Part shown: positions 27,339-37,642 of the stretch, piece after piece
Layout: each line of letters starts with the position of its first letter
Numbering within the stretch: position 1 is the first letter of the stretch
Made by a program: the position numbers and the translations under genes
Notes under the pieces: model-generated
Databases searched by the model: none
Told to the model about the DNA's origin: nothing
The model's input: only the letters and a program-made list of their open reading frames with translations
NCBI RefSeq assembly: GCF_024168825.1
Contig: NZ_JALJWH010000001.1
Location: forward strand, 1,054,001-1,118,000
Reading direction: 5' to 3'
Source: Paenarthrobacter sp. A20
Lineage (GTDB): Bacteria; Actinomycetota; Actinomycetes; Actinomycetales; Micrococcaceae
Length of the DNA: 64,000 nt

Positions 27339-27827
27339 CTAGTGTGCTGCCGGAACGTAGCGCTTGATGGAAGCTTCCAGCTCTGCTTCGGCGGCGGCGC
27401 GGTCGCCCCAGCCTTCGGCCTTGACCCACTTGCCGGGCTCCAGGTCCTTGTAGCGAGTGAAGAAGTGCTCGATTTCCTTGATCAGGAATTCGCTGACGTC
27501 GCTGACTTCCTGGATGTGGTCGAAGCGGGCGTCAACGGGGACGCAGAGGACCTTGGCATCCCCGCCGCCGTCGTCGGTCATGTTGAAGACGCCGATGGGG
27601 CGGGATTCAACAATGACGCCCGGGTGGAGGTCGAAATCCTGCAGGAGCACCAGTGCGTCCAGCGGGTCGCCGTCCTCGCCCAGGGTGTTCTCGAAGAAAC
27701 CGTAGTGCGTGGGGTACTGCATGGAGGTGAACAGGACGCGGTCCAGGCGGACACGGCCGGTTTCGTGGTCAACTTCGTACTTGACGCGCGATCCCTTGGG
27801 GATCTCGATGGTCACGTCGTGCTTCAT
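27339..27827 (-). CDS. ppa: Inorganic diphosphatase
   Basis: 162 aa, a soluble family I pyrophosphatase that hydrolyses pyrophosphate released by biosynthetic reactions. The start [20 protein letters not shown] and [19 protein letters not shown] are typical. The metal-binding signature is [10 protein letters not shown] (about residues 52-61), with further catalytic acidic residues in [13 protein letters not shown]. Length is standard for bacterial enzymes. ATG 27827 is preceded by AGGAGCATTCC. A long hairpin follows the gene. Confidence 0.95.
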   Translation of the reverse strand: MKHDVTIEIPKGSRVKYEVDHETGRVRLDRVLFTSMQYPTHYGFFENTLGEDGDPLDALVLLQDFDLHPGVIVESRPIGVFNMTDDGGGDAKVLCVPVDARFDHIQEVSDVSEFLIKEIEHFFTRYKDLEPGKWVKAEGWGDRAAAEAELEASIKRYVPAAH

Positions 27828-28035
27828 GGAATGCTCCTTGACGGGTGTGGGTGGGGCGTCGCCCCGCCGAAGCGGCCGTCACGGGTGACGGTGCCTCAGG
27901 CAGGCTGCTAAACCCGGGGCTGGCGGCAGGCAAAAGGACAGCCGGTGCCGCCGACTACTATTGAGGATATAGCGAGAGGCCCGGGTTTCTTGAACCGGCG
28001 GGGACATTTCAGGACTGACAGGACCAAGCAACTGC

Positions 28036-29481
28036 ATGAAGGGCGTTAAAAACGGGGGTGCCCGCTGGGTATCTTCGGCGTGGGGGCGCTTGAAATGGCC
28101 GGTGCTGTTGGCCACGGTCCTGCTGTGCCTCGGTGCGGTGGCGGTGGTTGGCATGGTGCCGGGCCTGCTCGCCGCGCCCAAGCCGTCACCTTCGGTCCCA
28201 TCATGGCAGCAGGAGCCTGACCGCCTGGCCGACGCCAGCGGTGTGCTTCCCTTGAACGCTGACGCCCCTGTTCCGGTGCCCGCTGAAGTTGCCCGCTTGC
28301 TGGACGCCACGCTGAAACCCGCTGGCGGCGGCAGCATCAGCGGTGTGGTGATGGACGCCTCCACCGGCCAGGTCCTTTTCGACCGCGACGCCGACGCCAA
28401 CCGGATTCCGGCCTCCAACATGAAGTTGCTGACCGCCGTCGCTGCTTTGAAGGCGCTCGGTCCGGAATCCCGCTTCACCACGCGCGTGCTCGCCGGTGAG
28501 GATCCCTCAACAGTGGTGCTGACCGGGGGAGGGGACGTCCTGCTGGGTGCCTCCGCGTCCGATCCGTCTGCAGTCATGGGCCGCGCCGGCTTGGCTTCCC
28601 TGGCCGCCGATACCGCCGCTGCCTTGGCTGAAGCCGGAGTCAAGGGCCCTGTTACTGTCCAGATGGACGACTCCCTCTTCACCGGTGCGCCCCTCAACCC
28701 GGCCTGGAGCCTGGATGACGTGGCCGCCGGCGAGACCGCTCCGTTGTTCTCCCTTGCGTTGAACTCGGGGCGCTACTCGGCCGATGTCCTGACGGGGCCG
28801 AGGCCCCAGGATTCCACCGCCACTACGGCCCAGGCCTTCGCCGAGCAGTTGGCGGCGGCCGGCGTGGCGGTAAGTCCCGGCGTCGAACGCGGCAAAGGCA
28901 TCCCCGCCAAGGTGCTGGCGGCCGCGGAATCGGCCACAGTCAGCGAGCAGGTGGACCTCATGCTTGAGTCCTCGGACAACTTCCTGGCCGAGGCATTGGG
29001 ACGGATGACTGCCTTGGCCTCCGGTCAAAAGGCCACGTACGACGGCGCCACCGCAGCCGTGCGGCAACGGCTGGGGGAGTTGGGGATCACCACGGATTCG
29101 ATGCAGTTGGCCGATGTTTCCGGGCTTGCCTTGGAAAACCAGGTCAGCGCCCGCCAGTTTGCCGAGGTCGTCCGAGCCATCACCAGCGGACCGGACCTGG
29201 CGCTTCGGACGGCGCTCGATGGCTTCCCGGTAGCCGGGCTGACCGGCACCTTGGATGACAGGTACGTGGACGCCAGCACCGCCGAGGGAGCCGGACTGGT
29301 CCGGGCCAAGACCGGAACGCTGAATACGGTGATCGCATTGAGTGGCTACGTTGTGGACGCCGACGGACGGCTGTTGGTGTTCTCCTTCATCGGCAACGGC
29401 CTTGAACCCGGTGCGGCCGCAAACAAGGTGGCAATGGACCGTTCAGCGTCGGTGCTGGCATCATGCGGATGCCAGGGCTAG
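28036..29481 (+). CDS. dacB: D-alanyl-D-alanine carboxypeptidase/endopeptidase, PBP4 type
   Basis: 481 aa. A signal-anchor helix near residues 20-45 (WPVLLATVLLCLGAVAVVGM) exports the protein. The serine peptidase S13 motifs are present: SxxK as S127-N-M-K130, SxN as S313-D-N315 and KTG at K425-T-G427. The enzyme trims or cleaves D-Ala cross-links in peptidoglycan outside the membrane. The following genes (Zn-metalloprotease, tilS, hpt, ftsH) are the order usual in actinobacteria. ATG 28036 has no strong ribosome-binding site. It is divergent from ppa. Confidence 0.92.
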   Translation: MKGVKNGGARWVSSAWGRLKWPVLLATVLLCLGAVAVVGMVPGLLAAPKPSPSVPSWQQEPDRLADASGVLPLNADAPVPVPAEVARLLDATLKPAGGGSISGVVMDASTGQVLFDRDADANRIPASNMKLLTAVAALKALGPESRFTTRVLAGEDPSTVVLTGGGDVLLGASASDPSAVMGRAGLASLAADTAAALAEAGVKGPVTVQMDDSLFTGAPLNPAWSLDDVAAGETAPLFSLALNSGRYSADVLTGPRPQDSTATTAQAFAEQLAAAGVAVSPGVERGKGIPAKVLAAAESATVSEQVDLMLESSDNFLAEALGRMTALASGQKATYDGATAAVRQRLGELGITTDSMQLADVSGLALENQVSARQFAEVVRAITSGPDLALRTALDGFPVAGLTGTLDDRYVDASTAEGAGLVRAKTGTLNTVIALSGYVVDADGRLLVFSFIGNGLEPGAAANKVAMDRSASVLASCGCQG

Positions 29482-29533
29482 GTGCTCCGCGTGGAGCGAA
29501 CTTAAGAGCCCACTGTCAGTCTGGTGTGGTGTG

Positions 29534-30664
29534 ATGGTCCGTATGGTGTCATCTGCCCGCGATTCGTCAGCAGGGGCCCCGTCCCTGATCAATTGGGACC
29601 TGGCCGCCTCTACGGCTGCCCGGCTTGCCCCTCCCGGTCCGGAGCTTAGTGCCGGGGAGATCGGCAAGGCGGTGGAGAACCTGCGCTTCAACGCGGATAT
29701 CTCCGTCCCGCACGTCCACGACATCACCGGCCTGGACGCTGCCCGGGACCTGCGGGATTCGCACGTCCTGGTGGTGGACCGTGCCTCGTGGTCCAAGGCA
29801 AATACGCAGAGCTTCTCGGTGATGCTCCAACCCGCGCTGAAGAAGATGCTGGAGAGCCGCAGCGGCGTGGCCATGACCCCTGCCGCGGCCGCCGCCAGCG
29901 GTGCCATCACGGGGACGCAGCTCGGCGCTGTTCTCGCGTTCCTTTCCAGCAAAGTCCTTGGCCAGTACGACCCCTTTGCTGCCCTGGCCCCAGACTCCAA
30001 CGTTCCACCGGGCGGCAGGCTGCTGCTCGTGGCCCCCAACATCATGTCCGTGGAGCGCGAACTCAACGTCCACCCGGACGACTTCCGCCTCTGGGTCTGC
30101 CTGCACGAGCAAACGCACCGGGTGCAGTTCGCCGCCGCGCCATGGCTCAGGCACCACATGCTGGATGAAATCGAGAAGCTCAGCGGCAACCTCCTGGGCA
30201 ATATGGATTCCTTGGTGGAACGCGCCGGCGCGGTGGCCAAGTCCCTGCGCGACCGCAACCCCTCCGAGAAAGCCCCAGGCCGCGGCGCCATCCTGGATCT
30301 CCTGCAGAACCCCGAAGAAAAGGCATCGCTGTCCCACATCACAGCGGTCATGAGCCTCCTTGAGGGCCACGCCAACGTGGTCATGGACGCCGTGGATGCC
30401 AGCATCGTCCCTTCGGTAAGGACCATCCGCCAGCGCTTCAACGAGCGCGGCAAGGACCGCGGCGTGGTGGAGAAGTTCATCCGCAACCTCCTGGGCCTCG
30501 ATGCCAAGATGCGCCAGTACACCGATGGCGCCAAATTCGTGCGCGAAGTGGTTGCCGTAGCGGGCATGGAGGGCTTCAACAAGGTTTGGGAGGCCGCCGA
30601 ATACCTCCCCACCGAAGAAGAGATCCACAACTCCAAGCTGTGGCTTGAGCGGATGGGGCTTTGA
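29534..30664 (+). CDS. Zinc-dependent metalloprotease, DUF2342 family
   Basis: About 376 aa from ATG 29534; ATG 29543 and GTG starts close by are alternatives. The HExxH-like site is in LWVCLHEQTHRVQFAAAPWL (H-E-Q-T-H), and downstream glutamates (LLEGHANVVMDAVD) complete the zinc site, as in the actinobacterial DUF2342/coenzyme F420-linked metalloprotease family. The role is not established. The protein is soluble with no signal peptide. Its stop overlaps the tilS start by a TTGA-type junction, so the two are coupled. The family is usually found exactly here, between dacB and tilS. Confidence 0.85.
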   Translation: MVRMVSSARDSSAGAPSLINWDLAASTAARLAPPGPELSAGEIGKAVENLRFNADISVPHVHDITGLDAARDLRDSHVLVVDRASWSKANTQSFSVMLQPALKKMLESRSGVAMTPAAAAASGAITGTQLGAVLAFLSSKVLGQYDPFAALAPDSNVPPGGRLLLVAPNIMSVERELNVHPDDFRLWVCLHEQTHRVQFAAAPWLRHHMLDEIEKLSGNLLGNMDSLVERAGAVAKSLRDRNPSEKAPGRGAILDLLQNPEEKASLSHITAVMSLLEGHANVVMDAVDASIVPSVRTIRQRFNERGKDRGVVEKFIRNLLGLDAKMRQYTDGAKFVREVVAVAGMEGFNKVWEAAEYLPTEEEIHNSKLWLERMGL

Positions 30665-31851
30665 GCGTTCCCTCGGGTTCCGCTGCCGGGTCCGGCGTCG
30701 GTTCCGCTGCCGGTCCCGACGGTAAGGGTCGACGGCGGCCCGGGCGTTTGGCTCCTGTCGTAGGCAAGGCGCGGAAGCAGTTGCAGAACGCATTGGCCGC
30801 CGCGGGCTACCCGCAGCGTGTGCTTGTCGCCTGCAGTGGAGGGCCGGATTCCTTGGCGCTCGCAGCCATTGCAGCTTACTTTGGCAGGCGCGGGCACGTT
30901 GATGGACATCCAGTAACCGTTGCCGCCGTGGTGGTGGATCACCAGCTGCAGCCCGGCTCCGCGGAGGTCGCAGCCAGGACTGCCGCCGTTCTGCGTGAGC
31001 TGGGACTGTCGCCGGTGCAAGTGCGCGCCGTGGAGGTTGCGGCCACAGGGTTTGGCCCCGAAGCCGCTGCAAGGGACGCCCGCCATTCCGCGTTGGAGTC
31101 CGCTGCAGATGACCTCGACTGTGAGGCGATCCTGCTGGGACACACGTTGGACGATCAGGCCGAACAGGTCCTCCTCGGCCTGGCCCGCGGCTCCGGAACA
31201 CGGTCCTTGGCTGGAATGAGGCCTGCCCGCGGACGCCTGCTCCGCCCTTTCCTGGGCCTGCGCCGCGACGAGACCCACGAAATCTGCGAGGTTGAGGAAC
31301 TGGATCCTTGGCACGACCCGAGTAACGCCGATCCTGCTTTCGCGAGATCCCGGACCCGTGTGGAAGTCATGCCCGTCCTGGAAGAAAAGCTCGGCCCGGG
31401 TGTCGCTGAATCCCTCGCCCGGACCGCCGCAATCCTGCAGCAGGACGCCGATTTCCTTGAGGACTTGGCCAACGAGACCTATCTCTCACTTGTCCAGCGG
31501 GAAGACGGCGATGCGTGGCTTCCTGAAGATGCCGTCCGTGAGTTGCCCGCAGCGCTCAGGTTTCGCGTGATCGCCAAGGCAGCGGCCGACGTCGGGGGTC
31601 AACAACCCGGCTACGGCCGCCTCCAAGCCGCGGAAGCGTTGCTCCGGCGCCAGGGTTCGGCGGGACCCGTGGAGCTTCCCGGTCACGTCAGTGTGTACCG
31701 TTTGTCCCTCAGCGATTTGGAGCAGGAACGGGCTGCTCTCACGCATGCTTCGACCACCGGTGCGGCGGGTGACCCTGCCGACGCCGGTCCCCGCGAAGCC
31801 GCGCGCTGTGGGAAGCTAGTATTCCGGCATCAGAAACCGTCCCAACAGTAG
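30661..31851 (+). CDS. tilS: tRNA(Ile)-lysidine synthase
   Basis: 396 aa. The PP-loop [13 protein letters not shown] (about residues 59-71) binds [13 protein letters not shown] and [21 protein letters not shown] follow, with the [15 protein letters not shown] pattern. The enzyme turns C34 of the CAU anticodon of one tRNA-Ile into lysidine, so it is essential for reading AUA. The N-terminal 45 residues are low-complexity (Gly/Ser/Ala/Arg) and not conserved; the start at TTG 30661 overlaps the preceding stop. No in-frame ATG is available near, so the start is uncertain. It is followed by hpt, as in most actinobacteria. Confidence 0.92.
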   Translation: MSVPSGSAAGSGVGSAAGPDGKGRRRPGRLAPVVGKARKQLQNALAAAGYPQRVLVACSGGPDSLALAAIAAYFGRRGHVDGHPVTVAAVVVDHQLQPGSAEVAARTAAVLRELGLSPVQVRAVEVAATGFGPEAAARDARHSALESAADDLDCEAILLGHTLDDQAEQVLLGLARGSGTRSLAGMRPARGRLLRPFLGLRRDETHEICEVEELDPWHDPSNADPAFARSRTRVEVMPVLEEKLGPGVAESLARTAAILQQDADFLEDLANETYLSLVQREDGDAWLPEDAVRELPAALRFRVIAKAAADVGGQQPGYGRLQAAEALLRRQGSAGPVELPGHVSVYRLSLSDLEQERAALTHASTTGAAGDPADAGPREAARCGKLVFRHQKPSQQ

Positions 31852-31882
31852 CCGCACCCGAGCATCAAAACAGGAGCCATTG

Positions 31883-32434
31883 GTGGATTCAAACGACGTC
31901 CAGGCAGATCTCAAGCACGTTCTTTACACCAAAGAGCAGATCCAAACGCGTATCGCAGAACTCGCGGCGCAGATCGACAAGGACTACGAGGGCCGCGATA
32001 TCTTGGTCGTCGGCGTCCTCAAGGGCGCCGTCATGGTCATGGCGGACCTTGCCCGTGCGCTGCACAGCCACGTGAGCATGGACTGGATGGCCGTCTCGTC
32101 CTATGGCTCGGGTACCCAGTCCTCCGGCGTTGTCCGGATCCTCAAGGACCTCGATACCGACCTCATGGGCAAAGACGTGCTCATTGTTGAGGACATCATC
32201 GATTCCGGGCTGACCCTTTCCTGGCTTAAGTCCAACCTCGAGTCCCGCGGCACGGCCAGCGTCGAGATCTGCACGGCCTTCCGCAAGCCGACCGCTGCCA
32301 AGGTGGAAATCGACGTCAAGTACGTCGGCTATGACATCCCCAACGAATTCGTGGTTGGCTATGGCCTCGACTACGCCGAGAAGTACCGCAACCTGGACTT
32401 CGTGGGCACCCTTGCCCCGCACGTCTACGAGTAA
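31883..32434 (+). CDS. hpt: Hypoxanthine phosphoribosyltransferase
   Basis: 183 aa. GTG 31883 was chosen because GGAG lies 6 nt upstream; TTG 31880 is one codon earlier. The PRPP-binding loop is [18 protein letters not shown] flexible-loop segment [17 protein letters not shown] and the purine-binding [25 protein letters not shown] end (here [18 protein letters not shown]) are complete. It converts hypoxanthine or guanine plus PRPP to IMP or GMP. It lies 31 bp after tilS, one of the best conserved gene pairs in bacteria. Confidence 0.94.
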   Translation: MDSNDVQADLKHVLYTKEQIQTRIAELAAQIDKDYEGRDILVVGVLKGAVMVMADLARALHSHVSMDWMAVSSYGSGTQSSGVVRILKDLDTDLMGKDVLIVEDIIDSGLTLSWLKSNLESRGTASVEICTAFRKPTAAKVEIDVKYVGYDIPNEFVVGYGLDYAEKYRNLDFVGTLAPHVYE

Positions 32435-32630
32435 GCGCCCTTCTTAACTCCACGCCGCCGCGCCCTTTTCCGCCGTTCGCGCCCGTAACCTCAGGTGCGT
32501 GTGGCGGGTGTGGGTGCGGCGTTTGTGTATAACGCGGTGTTGGTGCTTAAGGGGTGCGATGGGCGGTCGTGGGTGCAGATATCGGGCCCTGAACCTGCCG
32601 CCGCGCCAAACCCTCGCGCTAAACTGGACC

Positions 32631-33449
32631 ATGACCGGTGCTCCTGCCCGTCTTCTGGCGTGGCTCGCCGTTATGGCGACCCTTCTCACGGCCTGCACTC
32701 CTGCGGTCGATCCCACTGAGCCCGGTTCCGGTCAACCAATGGCGTCCGCATCTGCTGCGCCAGCGACGGGTGACCTTGAAGCGGTTCCGTCCCCGAACGC
32801 CACGCATGCTCCCGTGCCACCGCAGCCCGCACCTCTGCCCGCTGTGCGTCAGGCTTTCGCCCTGAACCTCTACCAAGACGGGGACTTCGTCCCCCAGTAC
32901 ACCTTTGACTGGTGTGTGGCCGCGAGCATCCAAATGGCACACAACCTCATCGATGACACCGGAGGCGGAACCTGGGCATCCTCCGCACAGCAAAGCGAGC
33001 TGTGGGAGATGGCCCGTGCGCGGTCATCGAATTCATTCAACGGTGCCAACCCCCGGGGCTGGGCGCAGGTGCTGACCGAGGTTGGAATGGGCCCATACGC
33101 GGTAGTCAGCGTCGCAAACTACGAGGACACGCTGCAGACGGCGGCGCGTGCCATCGCCGAGACCGGCCGGCCGGTGGGGTTGGTTATGTGGAGCGGACGA
33201 CATGCCTGGGTCATGAGCGGCTTTGAATCCGTGGGTGATCCCGCCCAGTTCCAGGAGTTCCAGGTAACGGGGGTTCGCGTTCTGGATCCGCTCTATCCTC
33301 ACGGCAGCGGGCAGTGGGGTCCCTCGCCGGAGCCCAACAGCCTGCTTACTCCCGAGCAGTTGGCCACGCAGTTCGTGGTCCGTGAGCCCCGGCGTTGGAG
33401 CACGGACCTGCCCACCGGTTACTTGCTGGTGCTCCCGGTCGCGGCCTGA
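32631..33449 (+). CDS. Lipoprotein with papain-like C39 family fold
   Basis: 272 aa from ATG 32631. The signal peptide ends in a lipobox, LLTAC (residues about 18-22), so the protein is lipid-anchored outside the membrane. A Pro/Ala/Ser-rich linker (to about residue 75) follows. The soluble domain has a Cys in TFDWCVAASIQMAHN and a His in MWSGRHAWVMSGF, the order of catalytic residues in C39-like peptidases, with the late DPLYPHGSGQW segment. Whether it is active is unknown. TAAACT at 32620-32625 is a -10 candidate 5 nt before ATG. The gene stands between hpt and ftsH. Confidence 0.7.
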   Translation: MTGAPARLLAWLAVMATLLTACTPAVDPTEPGSGQPMASASAAPATGDLEAVPSPNATHAPVPPQPAPLPAVRQAFALNLYQDGDFVPQYTFDWCVAASIQMAHNLIDDTGGGTWASSAQQSELWEMARARSSNSFNGANPRGWAQVLTEVGMGPYAVVSVANYEDTLQTAARAIAETGRPVGLVMWSGRHAWVMSGFESVGDPAQFQEFQVTGVRVLDPLYPHGSGQWGPSPEPNSLLTPEQLATQFVVREPRRWSTDLPTGYLLVLPVAA

Positions 33450-33646
33450 CGCACCGCAAGAGCAATAAACCCTGTTCCAGCGCTCCCGACGCGAGTATCC
33501 TGTGTACGCCCAGAGGGAACTTTTGGACTTTCCGATGCGTGAATTACTGGGAACGGTGTATAGCTTGAAACTGAAGCAGCACCACTCGCGCGCAGAAGTT
33601 GCGCCTTGCAGCACTACCAGGAGGGACGGGGCAAAACCCCGATCAG

Positions 33647-35716
33647 ATGAAAGCTAAGAGTTTCTTCAAGGGCCCGGGCATCTGGATTGTTGTCGTCGTT
33701 GGCTTGCTCCTGGTGGCATTCGCAACACTGGCTCCGGGCGGTTCAACGCGCATTGACACCAAGGATGGCCTCGAACTCCTTTCCCAGAGCGGGAAGGTTG
33801 AGCAGGCCAAGATTTTCGACGCCGAGAATCGCGTTGACCTGGTGCTCAAGGACAACCTGAACCTGGACGGCCAGGACAAAGGCAAGAACGTTCAGTTCTT
33901 CTACGTCACGGACCGCGGTCCGGATGTAGTTAAGGCTGTCACCAACGCCAACCCGGACAAGGGCTTCACTGACCAGCCGGTCGAGAACAACTGGTTCTCC
34001 GGCCTGTTCTCGCTGCTTATCCCGGTACTGCTCCTCGGTGTCCTGTTCTGGTTCCTGCTTTCCCGCATGCAGGGCGGCGGTTCCAAGGTGATGCAGTTCG
34101 GCAAGTCCAAGGCCAAGCTGGTCAACAAGGACATGCCGCAGGTGACCTTCTCCGATGTCGCCGGTGCGGACGAAGCTGTGGAAGAGCTCCAGGAAATCAA
34201 GGAATTCCTCCAGGAACCCGCAAAGTTCCAGGCCGTCGGTGCCAAGATCCCCAAGGGCGTGCTGCTTTACGGCCCTCCAGGTACCGGTAAGACGCTGCTT
34301 GCCCGTGCTGTTGCCGGTGAAGCCGGCGTCCCCTTCTTCTCCATCTCCGGCTCGGACTTCGTTGAAATGTTCGTCGGTGTTGGTGCTTCCCGTGTCCGCG
34401 ACCTTTTCGAACAGGCCAAGGCAAGTTCCCCGGCCATCATTTTCGTGGATGAAATCGACGCCGTGGGCCGTCACCGTGGCGCCGGCATCGGCGGCGGTAA
34501 TGACGAGCGCGAGCAGACTTTGAACCAGCTCCTCGTGGAGATGGACGGCTTCGACGTCAAGACCAACGTCATCCTGATCGCCGCAACCAACCGCCCGGAC
34601 GTCCTGGATCCCGCCCTGCTGCGCCCGGGACGTTTCGACCGCCAGATCACCGTGGAAGCCCCGGACATGATCGGCCGCGAACAGATCCTGAACGTCCACG
34701 CCAAAGGCAAGCCGATGGCCCAGGGCATCGACCTCAAGGCCGTGGCCAAGAAGACGCCAGGTTACACGGGTGCCGACCTGGCAAACGTCCTGAACGAAGC
34801 CGCGCTGCTGACCGCTCGTTCCAACGCCAACCTCATTGACGACCGTGCTCTGGACGAGGCAATCGACCGTGTCATGGCCGGCCCGCAGAAGCGCAGCCGT
34901 GTCATGAAGGAACTTGAGCGCAAAATCACCGCGTACCACGAAGGCGGCCACGCATTGGTTGCCGCTGCCCTACGCAACTCGGCACCGGTCACCAAGATCA
35001 CCATCCTGCCCCGCGGCCGTGCCCTCGGCTACACCATGGTGATTCCCGAGGACGACAAGTACTCGGTCACCCGCAACGAACTGCTGGACCAGATGGCCTA
35101 CGCCATGGGCGGCCGCGTGGCGGAGGAAATCGTGTTCCACGACCCCTCCACCGGCGCTTCCAATGACATCGAGAAGGCCACCTCCACGGCCCGCAAGATG
35201 GTCACGCAGTACGGCATGAGCGAACGCGTCGGCGCTGTGAAGCTGGGCCAGGGTGGCGGCGAGCCGTTCCTCGGCCGCGACGCCGCGCAGGAGCGCAACT
35301 TCTCTGACCAGATTGCTTACGTCGTGGACGAGGAAGTACGCCGCCTGATCGATCAGGCACATGACGAGGCCTACGCCATCCTTACGGAAAACCGCGACGT
35401 CCTGGATCGACTGGCGCTGGAACTGCTGGAACGGGAAACCCTGAACCAGGCCGAGATCGCCGAGATTTTCCATGACATCCGGAAGCGCGATTTCCGCGAG
35501 ATCTGGCTGTCCAAGGAATCGCGTCCGGTCCAGTCGATTCCGCCTGTGGAGAGCCGCGCCGAAAAGGCTGAGCGCCAGGCCCAGGAAGAGGCCAAGAAGG
35601 CCCGTTTGGACGAGCCGCTGGACGTCGTAGCCCCGCATGCCCAAGGAGTAAGCAGCCAGGATTCGTTCCAGGCCCCGCGACCTGACGGCGGCAACGACCA
35701 CCCGCATCACGGCTAA
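33647..35716 (+). CDS. ftsH: ATP-dependent zinc metalloprotease FtsH
   Basis: 689 aa. TM1 is at residues about 10-28 ([18 protein letters not shown]), an external domain of about 90 residues follows, and TM2 is [19 protein letters not shown]. The AAA module has Walker A GPPGTGKT (about 209-216), Walker [12 protein letters not shown], and the SRH arginines in [20 protein letters not shown]. The protease site is H431-E-G-G-H. It degrades damaged membrane proteins and some regulators. Start ATG 33647 ([11 protein letters not shown]) matches the family. The AGGAGGG at 33619 is too far to serve it, so the start signal is unusual. folE follows after 10 bp. Confidence 0.95.
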   Translation: MKAKSFFKGPGIWIVVVVGLLLVAFATLAPGGSTRIDTKDGLELLSQSGKVEQAKIFDAENRVDLVLKDNLNLDGQDKGKNVQFFYVTDRGPDVVKAVTNANPDKGFTDQPVENNWFSGLFSLLIPVLLLGVLFWFLLSRMQGGGSKVMQFGKSKAKLVNKDMPQVTFSDVAGADEAVEELQEIKEFLQEPAKFQAVGAKIPKGVLLYGPPGTGKTLLARAVAGEAGVPFFSISGSDFVEMFVGVGASRVRDLFEQAKASSPAIIFVDEIDAVGRHRGAGIGGGNDEREQTLNQLLVEMDGFDVKTNVILIAATNRPDVLDPALLRPGRFDRQITVEAPDMIGREQILNVHAKGKPMAQGIDLKAVAKKTPGYTGADLANVLNEAALLTARSNANLIDDRALDEAIDRVMAGPQKRSRVMKELERKITAYHEGGHALVAAALRNSAPVTKITILPRGRALGYTMVIPEDDKYSVTRNELLDQMAYAMGGRVAEEIVFHDPSTGASNDIEKATSTARKMVTQYGMSERVGAVKLGQGGGEPFLGRDAAQERNFSDQIAYVVDEEVRRLIDQAHDEAYAILTENRDVLDRLALELLERETLNQAEIAEIFHDIRKRDFREIWLSKESRPVQSIPPVESRAEKAERQAQEEAKKARLDEPLDVVAPHAQGVSSQDSFQAPRPDGGNDHPHHG

Positions 35717-35726
35717 GCTATCTGCC

Positions 35727-36359
35727 GTGACTCATTTCGACGACGACGACCTCGCCGCCGCCCACGGTTCCGCCGCGGGCTCCAAGCACGGCCATAAAGT
35801 GGATCGCCCGCGTATTGAAGCGGCCGTCCGTGAGATCCTCCTGGCTATCGGTGAGGACCCTGACCGTGGCGGCCTCCTGGACACGCCCAAGCGCGTGGCC
35901 AAGGCCTACGCCGAGGTTTTTGCGGGACTTCACCAGCACCCGGCAGACGTCCTGTCCACTACGTTCGACCTCGACCATGAAGAGCTTGTCCTCGTGAAGG
36001 ACATCCCCTTCTACTCAACGTGCGAACACCATTTGGTGCCGTTCCACGGCGTCGCGCATGTCGGTTACATTCCGTCACATGACGGCAAGGTGACCGGGCT
36101 CAGCAAGCTGGCCAGGTTGGTGGATATCTATGCGCGGCGGCCCCAGGTGCAGGAACGCCTCACCACCCAGATCGTGGAGGCGCTCGTGAAGCACCTCAAC
36201 CCGCGTGGGGCGATTGTCGTCGTCGAATGTGAACACATGTGTATGTCCATGCGTGGCATCCGCAAGCCCGGCGCGAAGACCGTCACCAGTGCGGTGCGCG
36301 GTCAACTCCATGACCCGGCCACCCGCGCCGAGGCCATGAGCCTCATACTCGGAAGGTAA
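35727..36359 (+). CDS. folE: GTP cyclohydrolase I
   Basis: 210 aa from GTG 35727, the first step of tetrahydrofolate synthesis, making dihydroneopterin triphosphate from GTP. Zinc ligands are visible in [19 protein letters not shown] (C and H) and in [13 protein letters not shown] (second Cys). [22 protein letters not shown] and the closing [16 protein letters not shown] match the family. An acidic N-terminus ([13 protein letters not shown]) is not conserved. folP, folB and folK follow directly with tiny gaps or overlaps, so this is one folate operon, probably read from ftsH as well. Confidence 0.95.
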   Translation: MTHFDDDDLAAAHGSAAGSKHGHKVDRPRIEAAVREILLAIGEDPDRGGLLDTPKRVAKAYAEVFAGLHQHPADVLSTTFDLDHEELVLVKDIPFYSTCEHHLVPFHGVAHVGYIPSHDGKVTGLSKLARLVDIYARRPQVQERLTTQIVEALVKHLNPRGAIVVVECEHMCMSMRGIRKPGAKTVTSAVRGQLHDPATRAEAMSLILGR

Positions 36360-36364
36360 GCATT

Positions 36365-37270
36365 ATGGACTCCCTCGCTGCAGCACCCGGAACCGGCCCG
36401 GCCACAAGCCCGCTGCCGGTTCTCCGCAAGCCGCGGCCCGCGGCCAGGTTCGAGGACCTGCCAACGGACCGCACGCTGGTCATGGGAATCCTCAACGTCA
36501 CCCCGGATTCCTTCAGCGACGGCGGCACCCACCGTACGCCGGACACAGCAATCGCGCTTGGCCTGCGTATGTTCTACGCCGGCGCGGACATCATCGACGT
36601 CGGAGGCGAATCCACGCGCTCAGGTGCCGAACCGGTTTCCCCCGAGGAAGAACAGCGCCGGGTCATTCCGGTGATCCAGGCACTGGTCAAAGCCGGTGCG
36701 CTGGTCAGCATCGACACTATGCACACGTCCACAGCCGCCGCAGCGGTAGAGACCGGGGCAGCCATCATCAACGATGTGTCCGGCCTGACCATCGAGCCGG
36801 ACATGCCCGAGCTCGTAGCCCGCACCAAGGTCCCGTACATCCTCACGCACCGCCGCGGGGACGCCCTGACCATGGACAGCCTCACGGACTACACGAATGT
36901 CACTGAGGACGTCGTGGCTGAGCTCAGCGGAGTCCGCGACAAGCTCTACGCAGCGGGCGTGGCTCCTGAGCAGATCATCATCGATCCCGGCGTGGGGTTC
37001 TCCAAGAACGAGGACCAGAACTGGGAGATCCTCAAGAACCTGGACCAGCTCTTCACGCTGGGCCACAAGGTGATGGTGGCTGCTTCCCGCAAGAGGTTCC
37101 TCGGCTCGCTCCTGACCGTGTCCGGGAAGTCGGCCGCGCCTTTGGAACGCGATGCCGCTACTGCAGCCATCACCGCTTTGAGCGCCACCAAGGGCGCCTG
37201 GGCTGTTCGCGTCCACGACGTCGGACCCAGCCTTGACGCCGTCAAGGTCGCCGCCCGTATCGCCCGCTGA
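36365..37270 (+). CDS. folP: Dihydropteroate synthase
   Basis: 301 aa. It condenses p-aminobenzoate with dihydropterin pyrophosphate and is the sulfonamide target. The opening signature MGILNVTPDSFSDGGTH lies at about residues 39-55. DIIDVGGESTRSGAEPV, IIDPGVGFSKNEDQNWEIL and the late ASRKRFLGSLL complete the TIM-barrel motifs. ATG 36365 lies 5 bp after the folE stop. The N-terminal 30 residues are Pro/Ala-rich and variable. The next gene, folB, starts 12 bp downstream. Confidence 0.95.
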   Translation: MDSLAAAPGTGPATSPLPVLRKPRPAARFEDLPTDRTLVMGILNVTPDSFSDGGTHRTPDTAIALGLRMFYAGADIIDVGGESTRSGAEPVSPEEEQRRVIPVIQALVKAGALVSIDTMHTSTAAAAVETGAAIINDVSGLTIEPDMPELVARTKVPYILTHRRGDALTMDSLTDYTNVTEDVVAELSGVRDKLYAAGVAPEQIIIDPGVGFSKNEDQNWEILKNLDQLFTLGHKVMVAASRKRFLGSLLTVSGKSAAPLERDAATAAITALSATKGAWAVRVHDVGPSLDAVKVAARIAR

Positions 37271-37282
37271 TAGGAAAACGCT

Positions 37283-37642
37283 GTGGACAGGATCACGCTG
37301 ACCGGCGTCACCGCCGTCGGTTATCACGGAGTGTTCGATTTCGAGCGCCGTGACGGCCAGCCTTTTGTGGTGGACGCCGTGCTGCACACGGATTTCACCA
37401 AGGCTGCCGAGACCGATGACCTGCAGTACACAGCGCATTACGGCGAAGTCGCTGAACTGATCACCAAGCACATCGAGGGTGAGCCCTTGAACCTCATCGA
37501 GGCCCTGGCTGTCAGGATTGCCGAGGGCATCCTGGCGAACTACGGCGTTGCCGCCGTCGATGTCACCATCCACAAGCCCAAGGCTCCTATCGAGGTACCG
37601 TTCGGCGACGTCACGGTCAGCGTCCACCGGGAGCGATCATGA
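37283..37642 (+). CDS. folB: Dihydroneopterin aldolase
   Basis: 119 aa from GTG 37283. The start ITLTGVTAVGYHGVFDFERRDGQPFVVD carries the conserved GYHGV. The glutamate in the NLIEALAVRIAEGIL segment and the lysine in VTIHKPKAPIEVPFGDVTVSVHR complete the active site. It cleaves 7,8-dihydroneopterin to 6-hydroxymethyl-dihydropterin and glycolaldehyde. The stop overlaps the folK start by 4 bp (ATGA). Confidence 0.93.
   Translation: MDRITLTGVTAVGYHGVFDFERRDGQPFVVDAVLHTDFTKAAETDDLQYTAHYGEVAELITKHIEGEPLNLIEALAVRIAEGILANYGVAAVDVTIHKPKAPIEVPFGDVTVSVHRERS

Noticed and set aside
29461..31314. 617-codon minus-strand frame opposite the metalloprotease and tilS genes
   Set aside because: Both plus-strand genes are clear family members with coupled starts. 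The antisense frame shows no domain.
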